Position numbers and translations under genes: made by a program
The notes under the pieces: generated by a model
What the model saw: the letters and a program-made list of their open reading frames with translations, nothing else
Databases searched by the model: none
Told to the model about the DNA's origin: nothing
Source: Candidatus Zixiibacteriota bacterium
GTDB taxonomy: Bacteria > Zixibacteria > MSB-5A5 > GN15 > PGXB01
DNA: 9,234 bases
Assembly: GCA_030642025.1 (NCBI GenBank)
Contig: DAOWOO010000030.1
Location: forward strand, 1-9,234
Direction of reading: 5' to 3'
Part shown: positions 1 to 6,395 of the stretch, one piece after another
Numbering within the stretch: position 1 is the stretch's first letter
How the letters are laid out: every line of letters begins with the position of its first letter

Positions 1-1987
1 CTAAACTAATTTTAAAGGCCAGTGTGTTTTTCTCAAGCGGCGTCTCTTTCCTGGATGATAACCGGAAATTGACCAGGTGACTGAACGGGGGATATTTAAA
101 CAACTCGCGCGATTTAATCTCGCGGTCATAGAATGTATCATAATCCTGACGCGCGGCATCGTCGATCAGATCGAGCTCAGGTTTGAATGTCTGTACTATC
201 ACCTCGCCGGGAATAATCCCGCGCCCGGACCGCCCGGCCACCTGGATAAGTCGCGCAAAGAGCTTTTCCGAGGCCCGGAAATCAGGCATATCCAGCCCGA
301 TATCAGCCATCAGGACCCCGACCAGTGAGACATCGGGGAAATCGATCCCTTTGGTAACCATCTGGGTGCCCAGAAGGATGTCATACTTATGTGAGGCAAA
401 GTCGGCCAAAATATGATGAGCCCTTTCTCGTCCGCGGGCGCTGTCGGAGTCGAGCCGTACCATCCGGGCGGTCTCGAACAGCTCGCCTATCTTGTCCTCG
501 ATCTTCTGTGTACCGGTGCCGATATATAGAAATTCACCCTTCCCGCATTTTTCACAGGTATCACCCTTGAATGTTGTATATCCGCACAGGTGGCACATCA
601 GCTTGTTGCCCGACCGGTGATAGGTAAGGGTCACCATGCAATGGGGGCAAATCGGCGAGTCGCCGCAATTGGTGCATTTGATTCGCGGAGAAAAGCCCCG
701 CCGATTAAGATAAAGTATGACCTGCTGTTTGTTCTTGATGGATTTTTTAATATGCGATGCCATCGTCTTTGTGAAAAACAGGTTGTCCCGGGTAACTCTC
801 TCTTTGGTAAGATCAACCAGGCGTACTACCGGCGTTTCGGCCTTTTCTGGACGTTTGGTAAGTTTGATCAGTTCATACCGGCCGGATTGGGCGTTGTGAA
901 ACGATTCCAGCGACGGGGTCGCCGAACCGAGCACAATCGGGATATTCGCCATCCGGGCGCGCATAACCGCCGAATCGCGTCCCTGGAACCGGGGTGAGGG
1001 ATCATCCTGCTTGTATGATTCATCATGCTCCTCATCAACAATAATCAATCCGAGATTGTCAAGCGGGGCGAAGATGGCCGACCGGGCGCCGATTACAATC
1101 CGGTAGGTGCCGTTTTTGATATTCTGCCAGATCAAAAGCCGCTCTTTAGCTTTCAAAGCCGAGTGCATAAGGGCGACTCTGTCACCAAAGAAAGCCCTGA
1201 ATGATGCCAACAGTGTTCCCGCCAGGGCGATTTCGGGAACGAGTATCAGAACCGTTTTGCTCCGTGCCATTACCTCCTCGGCCGCACGACAGTACACCAG
1301 TGTTTTTCCTGACCCGGTGATGCCGTACAGAAGAATAGGTTTGAAAGACCCCATGTTACCGGAGATACTTTTTATGGCGGTTGTTTGTTCGGATGTCGGT
1401 TTCAATCCTTTTATTTCCGGTCGGGGTTTGATGTACGGCAGAATATCCGGCAGGCCGTACACCGGTTGAATGACTTTTTGCCCGATCAGTTTACGGAATT
1501 TATAATCGGATATTCCGATTCCCAGTATATCATTTTTTGATGCACAATCAATGTCAAGCGTCGAGAGCGGTTGTCTGATAGCATCGTTATCAATTAGCGT
1601 AAGATCAATTTTATATCCCTTGAGGACGCCCGGCAGGTCGCCGGAGGAGTGTTTATGCTGTTTGAGCTTTCTCATCTCCGGCGGGAGCGCGGCCCGGAGA
1701 ACATCGCCGATACCGGCGAAATAGTAATCCGACATCCAGCGCAGGAATGAAAACAGTTCCGCCGAAAACAGCGGTTTTCGGTCGATAATTTCAATTATAG
1801 ACTTCAGGCCGGTTTTCGGTACTGAAGGTGCTTTCTCGATATAATAGCCGATTGCTTTACGCCGCCCCAGCGGGACCAGAACCCGGTCGCCGGGTGAGAT
1901 GCCCGATTTATCAATTATATCAAAGCTGTATGTAAACAGGCGGCGGGATGTGCCGGGGACGGCGATATTTATATATGATACAGGCAT
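1..1987 (-). CDS. priA: Primosomal protein N' (replication restart DNA helicase PriA), 3' end cut by window edge
   Basis: PriA is the 3'-5' superfamily 2 DNA helicase that recognises stalled forks and reloads the replisome. I translated the minus strand from ATG at 1987; the frame stays open to the left edge (662 residues visible; E. coli PriA has 732). The N-terminus MPVSYINIAVPGTSRRLFTY matches the family's DNA-binding domain start. Walker A YGITGSGKT lies near residues 221-229 (K228), the DEEHD box at 318-322, then RFQGRDSAV and GSATPSLES. Eight cysteines between C438 and C481 form four CxxC pairs (CTNC, CPHC, CHLC, CEKC), the PriA zinc module. Motifs GTQMVTKGIDFP and QVAGRSGRG and a late YPPF follow. 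All sites tested are in one frame, so it appears intact. No good Shine-Dalgarno precedes the ATG. A GTG at 2008 (in frame, before a stop at 2027-2029) is an alternative but would start inside the upstream terminator hairpin. Confidence 0.96.
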   Translation of the reverse strand, partial: MPVSYINIAVPGTSRRLFTYSFDIIDKSGISPGDRVLVPLGRRKAIGYYIEKAPSVPKTGLKSIIEIIDRKPLFSAELFSFLRWMSDYYFAGIGDVLRAALPPEMRKLKQHKHSSGDLPGVLKGYKIDLTLIDNDAIRQPLSTLDIDCASKNDILGIGISDYKFRKLIGQKVIQPVYGLPDILPYIKPRPEIKGLKPTSEQTTAIKSISGNMGSFKPILLYGITGSGKTLVYCRAAEEVMARSKTVLILVPEIALAGTLLASFRAFFGDRVALMHSALKAKERLLIWQNIKNGTYRIVIGARSAIFAPLDNLGLIIVDEEHDESYKQDDPSPRFQGRDSAVMRARMANIPIVLGSATPSLESFHNAQSGRYELIKLTKRPEKAETPVVRLVDLTKERVTRDNLFFTKTMASHIKKSIKNKQQVILYLNRRGFSPRIKCTNCGDSPICPHCMVTLTYHRSGNKLMCHLCGYTTFKGDTCEKCGKGEFLYIGTGTQKIEDKIGELFETARMVRLDSDSARGRERAHHILADFASHKYDILLGTQMVTKGIDFPDVSLVGVLMADIGLDMPDFRASEKLFARLIQVAGRSGRGIIPGEVIVQTFKPELDLIDDAARQDYDTFYDREIKSRELFKYPPFSHLVNFRLSSRKETPLEKNTLAFKISL

Positions 1988-1990
1988 CCG

Positions 1991-2021
1991 AAAAAAAAGG
2001 CAGGCCACAGGTCGGCCTGCC
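1991..2021 (-). terminator. Rho-independent terminator after the TPR gene
   Basis: Read on the minus strand, GGCAGGCC (2021-2014) pairs perfectly with GGCCTGCC (2006-1999) across a 7-nt loop, followed at once by eight T (1998-1991). This is a textbook intrinsic terminator. It lies 22 bp after the stop of the TPR gene, and its T-tract ends 3 nt before the priA ATG, so it should separate the two transcripts unless read-through or attenuation occurs. Confidence 0.88.
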
Positions 2022-2043
2022 CGGTATTAAATCCATCAAGTAA

Positions 2044-3417
2044 TCACTTTTTCAAATCTTTAATTTTGGCTTCAAGCTTTTTGGCCATGTCAGTTTTACC
2101 CGAGGTATTGTAGAGATCCAAAAGAAGTTCCATTACGGAAATATCGGTGGAATCAAGGGCAACCGCCTTTTCGTACGGCTCCATCGCCTCGGTAAATTTC
2201 TGCAGGCGGATATAACAGTCGCCCAGACTCACCCAGTGATCCTTGTTATTCGGCTCCATCTTAACCAGTTTCAATAATGCTTTCACTGCTTCTTCGTTGT
2301 GTCCCCTGACTATTTTAACGACAGCATACTGTTCCAGGGCATCCTTATTGTCCGGTTCCATTTCGGTAACATAGGCCAGATAGAAGGCCGAAGAATCAAG
2401 CATGGCGTCTCTGAGGCCAATAAACCTGTCGGCCGCATCGGCTTTGTTTTCCTGCTTGTAATACTTTATTGAGTCGGAGTATGTCCTCTGGCGATTCAGG
2501 AAATACTGGGAAATATCCATATAGGCGTTTGACTTGGTTGAGTCGGCCGCGATGCACTGCATGTTGTAATAATATGCCGAGTCGTACATTTCCAGGTTGT
2601 TGTAACAGATGGCAATGTTGAATAATACCGAGGCTTCGGATGGAATCATGTTAATAATTTTCTGAAAATAGGTAATACTGTTCTGCCAGTCTTTAAGCTG
2701 GATATATACATAGGCGACATTTTGCAGAAGATTCAATGAGTCAGGGGCAATATCTGATGCCCGTTTGAAATATACAAGGGCGGAGTCGAAATCATTAAGG
2801 CGGTCATATATCAGCCCGATCCCTTCACGCGAGCGGTAGTCTTTTTTCTGCACGGTCGCGGCAATGGCGAAGTATGTTTTGGCGCTGTCGGCTGTGGTCT
2901 GCAATGCGGCTTCAGCCGCCTCGCGTTCGTCCGCTCCGGCGCTTCTCAGGGCCGGGATACGCTCATTGTCGATAACTTCAATCGTTTTAACTCCGTTATT
3001 ATAGTTTTCGCGCCAGTAAAGCTGTCCGATTGAATCAACAATGCCGGTGAATTTCTTGCAATTTTTTCGATATTTCTTTTTTACATCATCATTGCCGCAC
3101 GACTCATACATCATGTCATAGCTGGCGGCCATATCTATGACATGTCCCAGCTTTTTCTGCAGATTATATTCCCGGTTGGCAAATTCAGCATAGATGTTAC
3201 CCTGATAAAAAAATGCCTCAGGGTATGGACCGTGAAATTGCACGATAGTGTCGATAAAAGCAAGGGCTTCACTATTGCGCGGAGGGTCGGCCAGCATGGC
3301 AATCTTGATTGCCTTTATATAGGCATCGGCCGGTTTTACGCCCTTCTTTTTGGCCATGGCCGGAGCAGCGATGGCAACAATAAGAAGACCAATTATGATA
3401 TACCTGGCTAATTTCAT
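2044..3417 (-). CDS. Exported tetratricopeptide-repeat (TPR) protein
   Basis: A 457-aa protein, probably periplasmic or envelope-associated; specific function unknown. I chose ATG 3417 because GGGAG (3428-3424) lies 6 nt upstream and because the protein then begins with a clean signal peptide: KLAR, a hydrophobic run, and an AMA cleavage site near residue 22. A longer version from TTG 3501 would start inside the promoter and bury the signal peptide. Repeats with TPR spacing and the pattern G/A at position 8, A at 20 and P near 32 occur at about residues 194-227, 228-261, 262-295, 358-391 and 392-425, with a weaker one to the C-terminus. The stretch from 23 to 190 is charged and helical with no domain I recognise. 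The protein ends in a Lys-rich helix (KLEAKIKDLKK). TPRs typically scaffold protein complexes. It follows the DUF4139 gene on the same strand after 91 bp and is ended by a strong terminator, so it may be transcribed alone as well as with its neighbour. Confidence 0.88.
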   Translation of the reverse strand: MKLARYIIIGLLIVAIAAPAMAKKKGVKPADAYIKAIKIAMLADPPRNSEALAFIDTIVQFHGPYPEAFFYQGNIYAEFANREYNLQKKLGHVIDMAASYDMMYESCGNDDVKKKYRKNCKKFTGIVDSIGQLYWRENYNNGVKTIEVIDNERIPALRSAGADEREAAEAALQTTADSAKTYFAIAATVQKKDYRSREGIGLIYDRLNDFDSALVYFKRASDIAPDSLNLLQNVAYVYIQLKDWQNSITYFQKIINMIPSEASVLFNIAICYNNLEMYDSAYYYNMQCIAADSTKSNAYMDISQYFLNRQRTYSDSIKYYKQENKADAADRFIGLRDAMLDSSAFYLAYVTEMEPDNKDALEQYAVVKIVRGHNEEAVKALLKLVKMEPNNKDHWVSLGDCYIRLQKFTEAMEPYEKAVALDSTDISVMELLLDLYNTSGKTDMAKKLEAKIKDLKK

Positions 3418-3423
3418 TGTTTT

Positions 3424-3428
3424 CTCCC
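3424..3428 (-). promoter_or_regulatory. Ribosome binding site that fixes the TPR gene start
   Basis: GGGAG on the minus strand, 6 nt upstream of ATG 3417. Its position supports this start over the upstream TTG at 3501 and ATG at 3453 (both in frame). Confidence 0.75.
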
Positions 3429-3465
3429 GTAGCTGAATTGATATCGTCCTCATAAATAAGCCTCG

Positions 3466-3494
3466 AATGTAATATCTTTTGTTCCCGGTGTCAA
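3466..3494 (-). promoter_or_regulatory. Sigma70-type promoter for the TPR gene
   Basis: On the minus strand a perfect -35 TTGACA (3494-3489) is separated by exactly 17 nt from TACATT (3471-3466), which matches 4 of 6 bases of the -10 consensus. Transcription would start near 3459, giving a leader of about 40 nt with the GGGAG site. It lies in the 91-bp gap downstream of the DUF4139 stop, so the TPR gene can be expressed on its own. Confidence 0.6.
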
Positions 3495-3508
3495 CCCACA
3501 AAAGATTG

Positions 3509-4867
3509 TCAACGGGAAGTTCTAACCGTATATGTCACCACGGTTCGGCCGTCGGATTTAACCGGTATGTTAAACCGAATCGTATTGGCGTCTATCTTAT
3601 TATACTCATAAGAATAGTCCTTGAGCATCCAATCGCCCCAGAGCTTTTTTTCCACAATGATTGTGACATCTTCTTTTTTATGATTATTCAGCGTAATTTC
3701 GAAAGTTCGTTCCTCGACGTGCGACGATATCTTCTCATAGTTCAACACCTTCTCCTCGGCGGTAATATCAAAGGCATTGCCGACAGTAAGCTTGACTTCC
3801 TCATCTTTGGGCGTGTGATCAATTCTATCCTCACCCAGTAAAATCATGGAACCGTCCGTGTCGGCCTTGAATAATCTCACTCGCCCGGCCGGAAGTGGAA
3901 TACCCAATCCGTCGTCGGCGGAGTTGTTGAATTTGACCACAACCCGGACATCTTTGGCGTTTTTTTCCGGCTCGAAATAATACTCTTTTTCAATCTTTGT
4001 CCGGGCCGGATCGAAAAGGGCAATCTGCTTGATTTCATTATTGGCGATAGTCGCCTTGCGGGGCAGGGTATACAGATGATATTCAAAAAACTCTTTTTCC
4101 TCAAACCCGGCCCCGACCGCCATAGCCAGCTTCTCCCTGGCATAGCTTTGTTCCATCCTCGGCGGTCGTGCCGCCCGGTGAATATCCCCGGCGATAAGTT
4201 TCAGAGTGGCATTATTATATGTGGCGCCGGAGTTGTTGGTAATCGACGACCATCCGGTCAGATCAAGGTCTTTCTCATCATCGGAGAGAATCCCGACATA
4301 TTCCGCCGACCAGTTTAATCCTCCTGTTTGATAGCTGACATGGCATTCGGTCGAGCCGGAAAAACCTGACTGGTACAGCCAGAACAGGGTCGGGCGGGTA
4401 ATCAGGCCTTCGGGAAGCTCTGGGAAATTGACATTAACTACCTGATCCATCCGGACTATCTGGATTTTTCCCCGAGCATTTTTTAACACCAGCGATCCCC
4501 CGGAGTGAGATAATAAAGTTCCACTGAAAATATTGCCCTCTTTGTTGAAGACCTCGATTTCCCGGTCAATATATTTTGAATATATCTTGTCCGGCGAGAC
4601 CAGATCGTAGGCATAATTCTGTTCCAGGATGACCACCGATTTGCTTTTATCAGCCGGTTCAAAACCGACCGAGGTAGCGTCGATCAGGGTCGGAACATCA
4701 ATAAAAGAAACTCTCCCGAATCCTTTCTCAAAATCCAGAGTGCGAGTTTCCCTTACCACGCCAAGATTGCTGTTATAGACAGTGACTGAGACTTCATCGG
4801 CATAAACCGTTCCCAACAGGGGGATAAACACCACGACTAAGGTTGTGGGTGTTGTCTGCCTTTTCAT
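3509..4867 (-). CDS. Exported DUF4139 domain-containing protein
   Basis: A 452-aa secreted or periplasmic protein of the DUF4139 family; biochemical role not established. Residues 1-23 look like a signal peptide (KRQ, hydrophobic segment, VYA before DEVSV). Residues 24-155 form a beta-rich N-terminal part (VTVYNSNLGVVRETR; IQIVRMDQVVNVNFPELP). From about 160 on it shows DUF4139 hallmarks: YQTGGLNWSAEYVGIL (179-194), LTGWSSITNNSGATYNNATL (203-222), LIAGDIHR, then YTLPRKATIANNEIKQIALF (about 266-285). The C-terminal sheet has LWGDWMLKDYSYEYNKIDA and ends VVTYTVRTSR. The length is normal and the frame intact. The start is firm: AAAGGAGGAA sits 5 nt before ATG 4867. It is the first gene of the leftward group, divergent from the phosphatidyltransferase gene, and precedes the TPR gene by 91 bp. 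The pairing suggests a shared envelope role, but that is inference. Confidence 0.87.
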   Translation of the reverse strand: MKRQTTPTTLVVVFIPLLGTVYADEVSVTVYNSNLGVVRETRTLDFEKGFGRVSFIDVPTLIDATSVGFEPADKSKSVVILEQNYAYDLVSPDKIYSKYIDREIEVFNKEGNIFSGTLLSHSGGSLVLKNARGKIQIVRMDQVVNVNFPELPEGLITRPTLFWLYQSGFSGSTECHVSYQTGGLNWSAEYVGILSDDEKDLDLTGWSSITNNSGATYNNATLKLIAGDIHRAARPPRMEQSYAREKLAMAVGAGFEEKEFFEYHLYTLPRKATIANNEIKQIALFDPARTKIEKEYYFEPEKNAKDVRVVVKFNNSADDGLGIPLPAGRVRLFKADTDGSMILLGEDRIDHTPKDEEVKLTVGNAFDITAEEKVLNYEKISSHVEERTFEITLNNHKKEDVTIIVEKKLWGDWMLKDYSYEYNKIDANTIRFNIPVKSDGRTVVTYTVRTSR

Positions 4868-4976
4868 CTTTTCCTCCTTTATGGACTTTTTGTGACAGGT
4901 TTTTGTTTAAGTCTCTACCTGTGATACTCAAACGATGATTAAATCTTCCTGATCAGGCAACAAAAATCTGGCAAAA
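4868..4976. promoter_or_regulatory. Divergent intergenic region with two inverted repeats
   Basis: This 109-bp spacer must hold promoters for both the leftward DUF4139 group and the rightward phosphatidyltransferase gene. I see a perfect 10-bp palindrome CCTGATCAGG (4948-4957) and an inverted repeat ACAGGT (4895-4900) / ACCTGT (4917-4922) with a 16-nt centre. The best -10-like element rightward is TTAAAT (4939-4944), without a convincing -35; leftward TTGAGT-16-TAAACA is weak. The palindromes could be operators, but no regulator can be named. Confidence 0.35.
4871..4880 (-). promoter_or_regulatory. Strong Shine-Dalgarno of the DUF4139 gene
   Basis: Minus-strand AAAGGAGGAA close before ATG 4867 is nearly fully complementary to the 16S anti-SD. 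It is the best ribosome binding site in the window and contrasts with the weak or absent sites in front of priA, the phosphatidyltransferase gene, ccmA and ccmC. Confidence 0.8.
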
Positions 4977-5597
4977 ATGTATCAAGTTGTTATCTTAATT
5001 TCGGTTATGACAAACCAGAACAAAATCGAATTGGCCGATATCTGGCTGGTACCCAACCTGTTAACCCTGTCGCGGTTATTGTTAACGCCGTTTGTGGCCT
5101 ATTTTCTGTGGCAGGACGACGGGCGGGGAACATTGATATGTGCGATTCTATTGACTATCGCCGGTGTCAGCGACTTTCTCGACGGTTTCTTTGCGCGGCG
5201 ATTGGATCAGATTACTCCCTTGGGCAAAGTCTTTGATCCGCTGGTGGATAAAATATTTACCATAGCAATAATTATCGCATTGATATTGTGTCGTCATTTC
5301 CCCCTCTGGCTGGCGTTGGTAATAATCGGCCGCGATCTATTAATCGTCATTATGGGAACATTTCTTCTTCGAGGCAGGAAGGCGGATTTACAGTCGAATA
5401 TCACCGGCAAGTATTATTTTGGCGCTGTCGCCATTCTGCTGGGCAGTTACGTAATAAGATTTGAATTCGGGCAGAATCTATTTATTGTATTAACCCTGAT
5501 GTTCTGGGCGCTGTCATCATTTTTTTACGGCCTGCGCTTTATGGATATAATAAACAACCGTACCCGGTCAAAATTTGTTGACCGGAGTATATATTAA
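4977..5597 (+). CDS. CDP-alcohol phosphatidyltransferase (PgsA / CMP-forming cardiolipin synthase type)
   Basis: An integral membrane enzyme that moves a phosphatidyl group from CDP-diacylglycerol to an alcohol, releasing CMP, in phospholipid synthesis. The full family signature D-x2-D-G-x2-A-R-x8-G-x3-D-x3-D is present: D66, D69, G70, A73, R74, G83, D87, D91 in DFLDGFFARRLDQITPLGKV onward. The preceding LVPNLLTLSRLLLTPFV is the typical first segment, and about five to six hydrophobic helices follow. Length 206 aa fits the family. Substrate is uncertain. The glycerol-phosphate enzyme PgsA is the usual call, but the later RDLLIVIMGTFLLRGR resembles the R-D pattern I associate with CMP-forming cardiolipin synthases more than the REL pattern of many PgsA proteins. 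The start is ambiguous: ATG 4977 adds MYQVVILISV, whereas ATG 5007 gives a hydrophilic MTNQNKIELAD; neither has a clear Shine-Dalgarno. The ccm cluster follows after 162 bp. Confidence 0.9.
   Translation: MYQVVILISVMTNQNKIELADIWLVPNLLTLSRLLLTPFVAYFLWQDDGRGTLICAILLTIAGVSDFLDGFFARRLDQITPLGKVFDPLVDKIFTIAIIIALILCRHFPLWLALVIIGRDLLIVIMGTFLLRGRKADLQSNITGKYYFGAVAILLGSYVIRFEFGQNLFIVLTLMFWALSSFFYGLRFMDIINNRTRSKFVDRSIY
5564..5585 (+). repeat. Perfect 8-bp stem-loop at the 3' end of the phosphatidyltransferase gene
   Basis: CCGGTCAA (5564-5571) and TTGACCGG (5578-5585) pair perfectly around the 6-nt loop AATTTG. The structure is inside the last codons, 10 nt before the TAA. No T-run follows directly, so it is not a standard intrinsic terminator. 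It may stabilise the transcript end, or be coincidence. Confidence 0.45.
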
Positions 5598-5759
5598 CTT
5601 GGACGAATCCTGGCAACGCTGACTGTTACGATCTTTTTTTTATACAGACTCTATTTTGATCTATTGACTGGCTGGATTTAATTCCTCACGAATAACCGAC
5701 CGTCTTCCGTAATTTCTTGACTCCGATCTGAATAGTCCTTTATTGGCATATACCGTCTT
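5598..5759. other. Intergenic spacer between the phosphatidyltransferase gene and ccmA
   Basis: The 162 bp show no plausible gene. There is a T8 run (5634-5641) without a convincing hairpin before it, and two TTGACT -35-like hexamers (5664-5669 and 5717-5722), neither with a good -10 at 16-18 nt (the second has TATTGG at 18 nt). A promoter for the ccm operon would be expected here, but I cannot place it firmly. Confidence 0.4.
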
Positions 5760-6395
5760 ATGCTGAAACTTGACGTTAACAATCTGGGTAAACGATTCGG
5801 CGCGCGCGCTGTGTTTGAAGATATTTCCTTCTCGCTGGAATGCGGGCAGTCTCTGGCGGTAACCGGACCTAACGGGTCGGGAAAATCGACCCTTCTCCGG
5901 CTAATCACCGGGCTTTTAGTGCCGTCATCGGGGAAGGTAAACTTTACCGAGAACAAAAAAAAGCTCGATTTTGATCAATATCGAAAAAGACTGGCTATCG
6001 TGGCGCCCTACCTGTCGCTTTATTCGTCACTAACCGCCGCCGAGAATCTTAAATTCTTTGCCGAGGTTGACGGGCGTCGGGTCGAGCGAAATGATATCGA
6101 TAACCTGTTGGCCGAGGTCGGCCTTGACGGCCGCGCCGATGATTTTGTGTCGGCCTATTCATCGGGGATGCTTCAGCGTCTGAAATATGCCGTGGCGCTT
6201 TTAAAAAATCCGGATATCCTAATCGTGGATGAACCGACGGTCAATCTTGACGAAAATGGAAAAGGTATAGTCCGTGATATTATTAGCGCCAGACGCAAAA
6301 ACGCTATCGTAATTATCGCCACCAATGAAAAGGAGGATTACCCTCTTGCCGACAACATCTGTCAACTGGGCGGTCAGGGTATGGGCGGTCGTTAG
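5760..6395 (+). CDS. ccmA: Heme ABC exporter, ATP-binding protein CcmA
   Basis: Cytoplasmic ATPase of the CcmAB complex. With CcmC/CcmD, ATP hydrolysis releases heme-loaded CcmE for cytochrome c maturation. It has 211 aa, the usual CcmA length. Walker A GPNGSGKST is at residues 36-44, the signature YSSGMLQR at 133-140 (a divergent LSGGQ, common in CcmA-like ATPases), and Walker B ILIVDEP at 153-159, followed by D-loop NLDENG. The Q-loop region reads VAPYLSLYSSLTAAEN and has no Gln, and the H-loop position reads ATNE with no His. Such changes may mean slow or regulated hydrolysis. The assignment to CcmA and not another exporter ATPase rests on the following ccmB-F genes. Start ATG 5760 gives the normal MLKLDVNNLGKRFG; an in-frame TAG at 5733 excludes a long extension, and no Shine-Dalgarno is visible. 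Its 3' end overlaps ccmB by 50 bp. Confidence 0.92.
   Translation: MLKLDVNNLGKRFGARAVFEDISFSLECGQSLAVTGPNGSGKSTLLRLITGLLVPSSGKVNFTENKKKLDFDQYRKRLAIVAPYLSLYSSLTAAENLKFFAEVDGRRVERNDIDNLLAEVGLDGRADDFVSAYSSGMLQRLKYAVALLKNPDILIVDEPTVNLDENGKGIVRDIISARRKNAIVIIATNEKEDYPLADNICQLGGQGMGGR
6331..6335 (+). promoter_or_regulatory. Shine-Dalgarno inside ccmA that decides the ccmB start
   Basis: AGGAGG begins at 6331 within AAAAGGAGGATT, about 10 nt upstream of TTG 6346. The in-frame ATG at 6325 lies before this site and has none of its own, so TTG 6346 is preferred for ccmB. Confidence 0.65.

Noticed and set aside
590..1469. Plus-strand open frames at 590-997 and 1107-1469
   Set aside because: They lie opposite priA, whose minus-strand frame carries all helicase and zinc motifs; the plus-strand translations show no domain-like pattern.
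3418..3501. N-terminal extension of the TPR protein from TTG 3501
   Set aside because: It would begin inside the -35/-10 region and bury a clear signal peptide; ATG 3417 has a GGGAG site.
3479..3841. Plus-strand open frame of 120 aa
   Set aside because: Antisense shadow over the TPR promoter and the DUF4139 3' end, without family resemblance or a ribosome site.
5634..5641. T8 run after the phosphatidyltransferase gene as an intrinsic terminator
   Set aside because: No stable GC-rich hairpin directly precedes it; the perfect stem-loop at 5564-5585 is about 48 nt away and inside the gene.
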